Below, one piece after another: positions 17,057-24,075 of a stretch of DNA of 64,000 nucleotides. The translations under genes were made by a program, and so were the position numbers. Below the pieces are notes generated by a model. That model did no database searches and was not told where the DNA came from. It saw only the letters and a program-made list of their open reading frames with translations. Origin of the DNA: JAWKSY01 sp041402125 (GTDB taxonomy: Bacteria > Planctomycetota > GCA-002687715 > DRQF01); NCBI GenBank assembly GCA_041402125.1, contig JAWKSY010000010.1:1-64000 (forward strand), written 5' to 3'. The stretch's first letter is position 1, and every line of letters starts with the position of its first letter.

Positions 17057-17659
17057 TCAGCTGCCGATCTTGAAGCGAGCGAAGCGCTTGACGGAGATGT
17101 TCTCGCCGAGCTTCGCGACCAGCGCCGTGACCATCTGGCCGATGGTCTCCTCGCCGTCACCCATGTAGGGCTGCTCGAGGAGCGCGTGCTCCTTCTTGAA
17201 CTTGTCGATGCGGCCCTGGACCATCTTCTCGCGGATGGCCTCGGGCTTGCCCGACTCGGCGGCCTGCGCGAGGTAGATCTTGCGCTCGCCCTCGATGAGG
17301 TCGGCCGGGATGTCGTCCGAGCTCACCGCGACCGGGACCGGATCGTTGGCGGCGACGTGCATGCAGATCTGGTTGAGGACCTGCGTGAAGTCGTCGTTGT
17401 TGGCGCAGAAGTCGGTCTCGCACTGCATCTCGACCATGCTGCCGACCTTGCCGTTGAAGTGGATGTACGAGGCCACGCGACCCTCGGACATCTCGCGACC
17501 GGCCTTCTTGGCGGCCTTCGACATGCCGCGCTTGCGCAGGAAGTCGATCGCGGCCTTCACGTCGCCCCCGGTCTCGTCGAGGGCCTTCTTGCAATCCATC
17601 ATCGGCGCATCGGTGGCGTCGCGAAGCTCGCGGACCTGCGCTGCGGTCACCTTGGACAT
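17057..17659 (-). CDS. tsf: Elongation factor Ts, short form
   Basis: A 200-residue nucleotide exchange factor for EF-Tu. The N-terminal UBA-like part VRELRDATDAPMMDCKKALDE is conserved. So are AAKKAGREMSEGRVASYIHF and VEMQCETDFCANNDDF, which contact EF-Tu. It lacks the second half of the core domain found in the roughly 283-residue E. coli protein, so it resembles the compact Thermus-like form. It is located between rpsB and pyrH as usual. Confidence 0.95.
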   Translation of the reverse strand: MSKVTAAQVRELRDATDAPMMDCKKALDETGGDVKAAIDFLRKRGMSKAAKKAGREMSEGRVASYIHFNGKVGSMVEMQCETDFCANNDDFTQVLNQICMHVAANDPVPVAVSSDDIPADLIEGERKIYLAQAAESGKPEAIREKMVQGRIDKFKKEHALLEQPYMGDGEETIGQMVTALVAKLGENISVKRFARFKIGS

Positions 17660-17743
17660 GGTGTCGTCTTCCTGTTCTTCGTGTTCCGGGGCCGGAGCCT
17701 TGGCGCCGGCGGGATCATGCGGCGGGCCGGAGCCCGCACGAGT

Positions 17744-18703
17744 TCAGCCTTCGGAGGACTCGGGACCGGCGGGGCCGGCCTTGGTCTCGCCCGGATCCGC
17801 CGCGACGCCGGCGTCGCCGTCGTCGCTCTGGCGGGCCTGGCGACCCTCCTCCTCCTGGATGCGCTGGGCGCGCTCCTCGCGAGCCTTGCGGAGGATCTTC
17901 TCGAGCTCCTGCTGCTCGCTCGCGCGGCGGCGCTGATCCTCGACCTTTTGCTGGCGCTCGCGCTCCCGGGACTCGTCGTCCTTGTTGCGCTGCTTCTCCT
18001 CGATCTGACGATTCTGCTGCAGGGCCGAACGGCCGTGCTCGATCGCGGTGACGAGTTGGCCGAGCAGCACGTTGATGCTGCGCAGCGCGTCGTCGTTGCC
18101 CGGGATCGGGATGTCGACCGTCGTCGGATCGCAGTCGGTGTCGAGGATCGCCACCGTGGGGATGCCCATCTTGCGGGCCTCGGCGACGGCGGTCTTCTCC
18201 TTGCGCGCGTCGACGATGACCATCGCGCCGGGGAGGCCGTTCATGTCGCGGATGCCGTGCAGGTTGCGGAAGATCTTCCGCTTCTCGCGCGAGAAGCGCG
18301 AGAGTTCCTTCTTGCTCATCGCCTCGGCGGTGCCGTCCGACTCCATGCGCTCGAGCTCCTCGAGGCGACGGAGACGCGAACGGATCGTCTCGAAGTTGGT
18401 GAGCGTGCCGCCCAGCCAGCGCTCGGCGACGAAGGGCATGCCGAGCTTGCCGGCCGCCTCGGAGACGAGGTCCTGGGCCTGGCGCTTGGTGCCGACGAAG
18501 AGGATCTGCTTGCCCTCGGAGGCCACTCCCTGCAGGAAGAAGCAGGCCTTGAACAGCCCGCGCAGCGTCTCCTGGAGGTCGATGATGTGGATCAGGTTGC
18601 GCTTGCCGAAGATGTAGGGACCCATCTTGGGGTTCCAGCGGCTGGCGCGGTGACCGAAGTGGACGCCGGCTTCGAGGAGCGACTTGATCGGGACTTCGTA
18701 CAC
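17744..18703 (-). CDS. rpsB: 30S ribosomal protein S2 with long charged C-terminal tail
   Basis: A 319-residue protein. Residues 1-230 are a standard S2: LLEAGVHFGHRASRWNPKM near the start, FVGTKRQAQDLV, ERWLGGTLTNFETI and VAILDTDCDP. The remaining 85-90 residues are a Glu/Arg/Gln-rich predicted coiled coil (EEKQRNKDDESRERERQQK, then acidic), not part of the S2 fold. S2 binds late on the 30S head-body junction. It heads the translation operon, after a leader of about 140 bases that contains a perfect 7-bp hairpin; S2 autoregulation through this leader is possible but unproven. Confidence 0.96.
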   Translation of the reverse strand: MYEVPIKSLLEAGVHFGHRASRWNPKMGPYIFGKRNLIHIIDLQETLRGLFKACFFLQGVASEGKQILFVGTKRQAQDLVSEAAGKLGMPFVAERWLGGTLTNFETIRSRLRRLEELERMESDGTAEAMSKKELSRFSREKRKIFRNLHGIRDMNGLPGAMVIVDARKEKTAVAEARKMGIPTVAILDTDCDPTTVDIPIPGNDDALRSINVLLGQLVTAIEHGRSALQQNRQIEEKQRNKDDESRERERQQKVEDQRRRASEQQELEKILRKAREERAQRIQEEEGRQARQSDDGDAGVAADPGETKAGPAGPESSEG

Positions 18704-18856
18704 GATTCTCTCCGTGGCAGGAGCGCTTTTCGCCCGGGGACCTTCCCCTCCCGCGGACCGGAACCGCGGGGCGACGATCGCTCCTTGTGCTTGTGCGACA
18801 AGGGTTTGAGTACTCTGGAGCCCTTCCGGCCGGGCCCGAAGCGGCGTATTCTAACA
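18704..18856 (-). promoter_or_regulatory. rpsB promoter (extended -10) and leader
   Basis: TGTTAGAAT at 18848-18856 is a strong extended -10 for the rpsB operon. The leader down to the ATG contains an inverted repeat, cccgcgg (18750-18756) with ccgcggg (18764-18770), loop 7. Ribosomal protein leaders are often autoregulatory; no known S2-leader motif was confirmed. The same gap must hold the lpxB promoter on the other strand, which I could not assign. Confidence 0.45.
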
Positions 18857-18967
18857 GGGAGCCCGAAAGGCCCAAGTCGCCAGGGGGAGCGGGATTGAGT
18901 GGGTCCGGAGGGCCCCGGCCGCGCGGTCCCGCGAGGATTCCGGCCCGGGCCGGGGAAAGGACCGGGA

Positions 18968-20134
18968 GTGTCGTCTGAGCCCTCCTTCTTCTTCGTCGCC
19001 GGCGAGCCCTCCGGCGACCTCCACGGGGCCCACCTCGTCGAGGAACTCCGCCGGCTCGCCCCCGGGGCGCGTTGCCGCGGATTCGGCGGCGAGCGCATGC
19101 GGGCGGCCGGGATGGAGCTGCTCGAGGACCTCGCCTCGGACGCGGTGATGGGGATCTTCCCCGTCATCGCCGCCCTCCCCCGCATCCGCGGCTGGTTCGA
19201 CCTCGCCCTCGAGGAGCTCCGTCGCGATCCCCCGAGCGCCCTCGTCCTGATCGACTACCCGGGCTTCAACCTCCGCCTCGCGCGGCGCGCCCGGGAACTC
19301 GGCGTGCCCGTCGTCTACTACATCAGCCCCCAGATCTGGGCCTGGCACACGTCCCGCGTGAAGAAGATCGAGCGCGACGTCGATCTCATGATCCCGATCC
19401 TCCCCTTCGAGGAGGAGTTCTACCGCGACCACGGCGTGCCGGTCTTCTTCCCCGGCCATCCGGTCGTCGATCACCTCGAGAGTCTCGAGATCGACGCGGG
19501 ACTCGTGTCCTCGCTCCGCGAGGGCGCGGAGCTCGTCCTCGGACTCTTCCCGGGGAGCCGTCGTCACGTGGTCGACTCGCTGGCCCCGGTCTTCGCGCGC
19601 GCGGTGCGCGAGCTGCGCGCGCGGCCCGAGGGGGCCGGCCTCCGCGTGGTCGTCGCCGCCGCCGACGCCGCGCTGGCCGAGCGCCTCGCCCGCGAGCCGG
19701 AGTTCTCCGACGGCGACGCCCGCATCGAGATCGGACGCCCCTACGAGGTCATGCGCGCGGCGGACCTCGCCCTCACGACCTCGGGAACGACGACGATCGA
19801 GCTCGCGGCGATGGGCGTCCCCATGGTGCTCGCCTACCGGGTCTCGGCGCCCTTCTACCTCGTCGGACGCGCGGTGCTGAAGGTCCCCCACATCGGACTC
19901 GTCAACCTCGTCGCCGGTCGCGAGGTCGTGCGGGAGCACATCGGCGTGGGCAACTTCGGCGGGGAGCTCGCGGAGGATCTCGCCGAGCTGCGGCGGGACG
20001 AGGAGCGTCGCGAGACGATGCGACGCGATCTCGCCGCGATCCGTGAGAAGCTCGATCGCAAGGGGAGCTACGCGCGGACGGCCGAGCGCATCCTCGAGTT
20101 CACGCGAGAGCCTCGTCCTCGCCCGCGCGACTGA
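18968..20134 (+). CDS. lpxB: Lipid-A-disaccharide synthase
   Basis: A 388-residue GT19 glycosyltransferase that joins UDP-2,3-diacylglucosamine and lipid X at the inner membrane. Conserved parts are FFFVAGEPSGDLHGAHLV, VLIDYPGFNLRLA, YYISPQIWAWHTSRVKKI, LGLFPGSRRHVVD, the nucleotide-binding LTTSGTTTIELAAMGVPMVL and PHIGLVNLVAGREVVREHIG. The GTG at 18968 is chosen because AAAGGA lies 6 bases upstream and homology begins at once; a GTG at 18899 would add 23 unrelated residues. It is divergent from rpsB, and its 3' end overlaps the convergent oxidoreductase gene by 35 bases. Confidence 0.95.
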   Translation: MSSEPSFFFVAGEPSGDLHGAHLVEELRRLAPGARCRGFGGERMRAAGMELLEDLASDAVMGIFPVIAALPRIRGWFDLALEELRRDPPSALVLIDYPGFNLRLARRARELGVPVVYYISPQIWAWHTSRVKKIERDVDLMIPILPFEEEFYRDHGVPVFFPGHPVVDHLESLEIDAGLVSSLREGAELVLGLFPGSRRHVVDSLAPVFARAVRELRARPEGAGLRVVVAAADAALAERLAREPEFSDGDARIEIGRPYEVMRAADLALTTSGTTTIELAAMGVPMVLAYRVSAPFYLVGRAVLKVPHIGLVNLVAGREVVREHIGVGNFGGELAEDLAELRRDEERRETMRRDLAAIREKLDRKGSYARTAERILEFTREPRPRPRD

Positions 20135-21131
20135 GGGACTCGCGGAGCGAGGCGACGATGCGCTCCGCCACCTCGAGCGCCTCCACGCCCTGCTCACCGG
20201 TGACCGGCGGCTCCGCCCGGCGGGCGACCGCATCGAGGAAGGCGCGATCCTCGGCCTTGAGCGGCTCGATCTCGGGCACCGAGAGTTCGGTCATCTCGAC
20301 CAGGCTCTGCTGCATGAAGTGCAGCGGGCTCGGCGCGGAGGCGAAGGCCTCGGCGAGGTCCACGTCGCCGTCGCGGAGCGCCTTGCCCTTGCGGACGATC
20401 CGCCCCTGCTTCTGATGGAAGTCGAGGCTGACGTAGGCGTCGCGCGAGAAGATCCGCATCAGCCGTTCCGTCTTCAGCGCCACGCGGCTCGCGGTGACGT
20501 TCGCGACGGCGCCGTTCTCGAAGACGATCCGCGCGTTCGCGAGGTCCTCGGTGGTGCGCCCGATGACCGGGACGCCGACGGCGTGGACGCCCGAGACCGG
20601 GCTCCGGACGAGGTGCAGGATGATGTCGATGTCATGGATCATCATGTCCAGGACGACGCCGACGTCGGCGCTGCGGAAGCTGAAGGGGCTCACCCGCTGC
20701 GACTCGATGAAGCGCGGCGCGAGGGGCTGCCCCTCGAGCGCCAGGACCACCGGGTTGAACCGCTCGGAGTGCCCCACCATGAGGACGCGCTCGTGACGCC
20801 GGGCCAGCTCGACCAGCTCGCGGCCCTCGGCCGGCGTCTTCGCGATCGGCTTCTCGACGAGCACGTCGACGCCGCGCTCGAGCAGCCGGGACGCGACGTC
20901 GCGATGGCTCGAGGTCGGGGTGGCGACGATCGCGGCGCGCAGGCGCTCGGGGAGATCCTCGACCGACGTGAAGGCCGGCACGCCGAGCTTCTCCCCCTGG
21001 GCCTCGGCCCGGGCGCGGTCGGCGTCGAGGACGCCGATCAACTCGGCCTCGGGGAGCTCGGAGAGGACGCGGGCGTGGATCGAGCCGAGATGGCCGACGC
21101 CGGCGACGACGACGGGAATGCGCTCAGACAT
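20100..21131 (-). CDS. Gfo/Idh/MocA oxidoreductase in the lipid A cluster, GnnA-like
   Basis: A 343-residue NAD(P)-dependent oxidoreductase. The Rossmann motif VVVAGVGHLGSIHARVL starts at residue 7. VEKPIAKTPAEG supplies the catalytic Lys, with DMMIHDIDIILHLV in the second domain. It overlaps lpxA by 8 bases and lies between lpxA and lpxB. In Acidithiobacillus the same position holds gnnA, whose product oxidises UDP-GlcNAc at C3 before the aminotransferase GnnB makes UDP-GlcNAc3N for amide-linked lipid A. No GnnB-like gene is present in this window. A role in sugar modification for lipid A is therefore inferred from position and family only. Confidence 0.8.
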   Translation of the reverse strand: MSERIPVVVAGVGHLGSIHARVLSELPEAELIGVLDADRARAEAQGEKLGVPAFTSVEDLPERLRAAIVATPTSSHRDVASRLLERGVDVLVEKPIAKTPAEGRELVELARRHERVLMVGHSERFNPVVLALEGQPLAPRFIESQRVSPFSFRSADVGVVLDMMIHDIDIILHLVRSPVSGVHAVGVPVIGRTTEDLANARIVFENGAVANVTASRVALKTERLMRIFSRDAYVSLDFHQKQGRIVRKGKALRDGDVDLAEAFASAPSPLHFMQQSLVEMTELSVPEIEPLKAEDRAFLDAVARRAEPPVTGEQGVEALEVAERIVASLRESLSRAGEDEALA

Positions 21132-21924
21132 TGCGCCCGCGACCGTGGCGGCCGCTGTCGACCCGGCGCAGGAAGGCGATGAGTTCCTTCACCTCGGGCG
21201 CGAGCCCGGGATCGGACTCGAGCATCTCCACCGCCTCCGCGCGGGGCACGCGCGAGCGGAAGAGCGCCCGGTAGCCCTCCTTGAGGGCGGCGATCCGCTC
21301 CGCCGTGTAGCCGTGGCGCTGCAGGCCGACGACGTTGACCTTGCGGACCTTGCTCGGGTTGCCCTCGACGATCATGAAGGGCGGCACGTCCTGGACGATG
21401 CGCGTCAGCCCGCCCACGTAGGACAGGCGGCCGATCGTCGTGAACTGGTGCACCGCGGCCGCGCCGTTGAGGATGGCGCGATCCTCGACGATGACGTGCC
21501 CCGCGAGCAGCGAGTTGTTCGCCATGACGATGTGGTCGCCGAGGATGCAGTCGTGCGCCACGTGCGCGCAGGCCATGATCAGGTTGCCGCTGCCGACGCG
21601 GGTGAACCCGTCGCCCTTGTGCGTGCCGCGGTTGATCGTGACCCCCTCGCGGACGACGTTGCGGTCGCCCATGACGAGGAAGGTCTCCTCGCCGTGCCAC
21701 TGGAGGTCCTGCGGGTCCCCGCCGACGCAGCTGTGGGGGTAGACGGTGTTGTTCCGGCCCAGGGAGGAGTTCGGGCCGACCGAGACATGGCTCTTGAGGA
21801 CGGTCCCGTCCCCGATCACGGCGTTCGCGCCCACCGAACAGAAGGGCCCGATGACCACGTTGGCGCCGAGCTGGGCGCTGGGATGGACCCGGGCCGAAGG
21901 ATCGACGGTGGTCGTGCTGCTCAT
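21124..21924 (-). CDS. lpxA: UDP-N-acetylglucosamine acyltransferase
   Basis: A 266-residue left-handed beta-helix acyltransferase that adds a 3-hydroxyacyl chain to UDP-GlcNAc, the first lipid A step. Hexapeptide repeats run from VDPSARVHPSAQLGANVVIG. HVAHDCILGDHIVMANN contains the catalytic His. PSKVRKVNVVGLQRHG and a C-terminal helical domain finish the family pattern. The ATG at 21924 (MSSTTT) is preferred; upstream in-frame sequence is A+T-poor leader. A TAAGAT element at 22045-22050 could be a local -10. The neighbouring GnnA-like gene raises the question whether the acceptor sugar is GlcNAc or GlcNAc3N. Confidence 0.95.
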   Translation of the reverse strand: MSSTTTVDPSARVHPSAQLGANVVIGPFCSVGANAVIGDGTVLKSHVSVGPNSSLGRNNTVYPHSCVGGDPQDLQWHGEETFLVMGDRNVVREGVTINRGTHKGDGFTRVGSGNLIMACAHVAHDCILGDHIVMANNSLLAGHVIVEDRAILNGAAAVHQFTTIGRLSYVGGLTRIVQDVPPFMIVEGNPSKVRKVNVVGLQRHGYTAERIAALKEGYRALFRSRVPRAEAVEMLESDPGLAPEVKELIAFLRRVDSGRHGRGRNV

Positions 21925-22111
21925 GCTCGACGTCTCGCGACGGTCCGCGTCTCGTACTCGCACGCCGCGCATCGCGACGCCGCGCGCCCCCCCGACGCGC
22001 GCCGCGCAGGTCCCGCCATCGCGAGCCCCCCGCTCCCGGCCGCCATCTTAAGGCGAGGCCCCCGCCCCGAGGGAAGCGTCGAGCCGGCCTTTTTTTCGCG
22101 CGGCCCCGTCA

Positions 22112-23410
22112 TCAGGCGTCCATCATCATGAAGGTCAGGGTCGCCTCGACGGTCAGATCCCCGTTCACGGTGCCCCGCCCGACGACCTTGCCGGACATCT
22201 TGCGGATGTTCAGCGTCTCGCATTCGAGCCGGAGCTGGTCGCCCGGGACGACGGGCCGGCGGAACTTGATGTTCTCGATGGACATCAGCACCGCGATGCG
22301 GCCGGTGTTCTCCATCCGGCGCATGAGGAGAACGCCGGCGAGCTGCGCGAGCGCCTCCACCTGGAGCACGCCCGGAAAGATCGGCTGCCCCGGCCAGTGC
22401 CCCTGGAAGTGCGGCTCGTTGAAGGTGACGTTCTTGATCGCCACCGCCCGCTGGAACCCCTCCACCGAGACCACCCGGTCCAGGAAGAGGAAGGGATACC
22501 GGTGCGGGATGATCTTCATGATCTCCTTGATGTCGAGGCCGGTGTCGCGCTGCACGAGCCCGAGATTCTCGAGCTCCTCGAAGCGCTTCATCAGCTCCTT
22601 CACCAGGAGGACGTTCGTCGCGTGGCCGCTCTTGGTGGCCATCACGTGGGCGTGGAGATCGACGCCGAGCAGGCCGAGGTCGCCGACGAGATCGAGCGCC
22701 TTGTGCCGCGCGAACTCGTTGTCGAAGCGGAGCTCGTTGCCGATCACCCCGTCCGGGCCGATGACGAGCGTGTTGTCCGTCGTCGCGCCCTTGCCGAAGC
22801 CCGCCGCCTGGAGCTGACGCGCCTCCGACTCGAGACAGAAGGTTCGCGCCGGGGCGAGCTCGGCGAGGTAGTTCTTCTCGGTGACGTCGAAGCTGCAGTG
22901 CTGGCTCGGAAGGTGGGAGTCCGGCGGGTAGTCGAGCGTGTAGGAGACCTTGAGTCCCGACTCGTAGGGGAAGGCGACGATGTAGCTGTCGCCGTTCTCG
23001 ACCACGATCGTCTTGTCGAGCTTGAAGGTGCGGCGCGGCTTGCGCTGCTCGACGATCTCCGTCGTCGCGAGGAGCTCGGCGAAGGGCCGCGCCGAGCCGT
23101 CCACGCCGGGAAGCTCGGGCCCGTCCACCTCGACGACGAGGTTGTCGATGCGGAGGGCGTGGGCGGCCGAGAGGAAGTGCTCGACGGTCTCGATCTCGAC
23201 CCGGTCCTCCTTGAGGACCGTCTGGCGGTCCCGCTGGACGGCGTGGCGGTGATCGGCCGGGATCTCGGGCGCGCCCTCGACGTCGACGCGTCGGAAGACG
23301 ATGCCGGAATCGGGGTCCCCCGGGAGCAGACGGAGTTTGACCTCCTTGCCCCGATGGATGCCGACCCCGGTCAGGGCGACCGGGGCCTTGATCGTGCGCT
23401 GGTTTCGCAA
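22112..23410 (-). CDS. lpxC/fabZ: Bifunctional LpxC-FabZ fusion
   Basis: A 432-residue fusion. Residues 1-280 are LpxC, the zinc deacetylase that commits UDP-acyl-GlcNAc to lipid A; zinc ligands are His78 (TVEHFLSAAHAL), His236 and Asp240 (RHKALDLVGDLGLLG). Residues 290-432 are FabZ, the hydroxyacyl-ACP dehydratase of fatty acid synthesis: catalytic His303 (IPHRYPFLFLDRV) and Glu352 in GHWPGQPIFPGVLQVEALAQ. Such fusions are known in Bacteroidetes, Planctomycetes and some other diderms. The fusion ties two enzymes competing for 3-hydroxyacyl-ACP flux. It sits where lpxD and fabZ are found in Proteobacteria; no lpxD is in the window. Confidence 0.95.
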   Translation of the reverse strand: MRNQRTIKAPVALTGVGIHRGKEVKLRLLPGDPDSGIVFRRVDVEGAPEIPADHRHAVQRDRQTVLKEDRVEIETVEHFLSAAHALRIDNLVVEVDGPELPGVDGSARPFAELLATTEIVEQRKPRRTFKLDKTIVVENGDSYIVAFPYESGLKVSYTLDYPPDSHLPSQHCSFDVTEKNYLAELAPARTFCLESEARQLQAAGFGKGATTDNTLVIGPDGVIGNELRFDNEFARHKALDLVGDLGLLGVDLHAHVMATKSGHATNVLLVKELMKRFEELENLGLVQRDTGLDIKEIMKIIPHRYPFLFLDRVVSVEGFQRAVAIKNVTFNEPHFQGHWPGQPIFPGVLQVEALAQLAGVLLMRRMENTGRIAVLMSIENIKFRRPVVPGDQLRLECETLNIRKMSGKVVGRGTVNGDLTVEATLTFMMMDA

Positions 23411-23456
23411 GGCGATGACGGCTCGACGTCTCGAGGCGGCTCGATCCCCGGAGGGA

Positions 23457-24056
23457 TCAGAGCAGCTTCTTCACGTCTTCGGTGATGTCCATGCCGGTCT
23501 TCGCGAAGACGACCGAACGGACGACGATGCTCGAGCTGACCTGGCTCATCAGGCGCCCCGCGACCTTGCCCGACTGCTGCATCAGGACGAGGTCGAGGCC
23601 CTTGTCGCCGGCGACGCGCTCGATGATGCCGACGATCTTCTCGTAGCTCTCGGACGCCAGCTTGGCCTGCTCCTGGTCGTACCAGCGGTCGTCGGCCTCG
23701 CTCTGGAACTTGAGCTGGGCCTGCTTGGTCTGGATGTCGGCGTAGAGCTTCGAGTGCTCCTCGCTGCCCCGCGGGAAGATCTCGAGCTCCTGGGCCATCG
23801 AGTCCACCGTCTCCTTGAGCGTGCTCAGGGCGCGACGCTTCGTGAGGTAGCGGGTCCGGAGCGCCTCGTAGGCGCCGGTCCGCTGGGCGTAGTCGTCGAT
23901 GAGGTCCTCGATGTCCACGGTGCCGATGTTGGCGGCGCGGTAGATCACGCGGTCGCCGTCGCCGATGCCGGCGTCCGCCGACTCGCGCGCGCCGAAGACG
24001 AGGATCGCGGCCAGGGCGATGAGCCCGCCGAAGACCAGGAAAGCCGGATTGCGCAT
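23457..24056 (-). CDS. OmpH/Skp-like periplasmic chaperone
   Basis: A 199-residue protein with an N-terminal hydrophobic segment (FLVFGGLIALAAILVFGA) and a long helical, charged middle region (about 60-150), followed by GLDLVLMQQSGK and a C-terminal strand region. This is the OmpH plan: a trimeric coiled-coil holdase for outer membrane proteins in the periplasm. The signal sequence lacks a clear cleavage site, so it may stay anchored. It lies 19 bases downstream of bamA, its normal neighbour. Confidence 0.82.
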   Translation of the reverse strand: MRNPAFLVFGGLIALAAILVFGARESADAGIGDGDRVIYRAANIGTVDIEDLIDDYAQRTGAYEALRTRYLTKRRALSTLKETVDSMAQELEIFPRGSEEHSKLYADIQTKQAQLKFQSEADDRWYDQEQAKLASESYEKIVGIIERVAGDKGLDLVLMQQSGKVAGRLMSQVSSSIVVRSVVFAKTGMDITEDVKKLL

Positions 24057-24075
24057 CGTTCTTCCTCCTTCCCGC

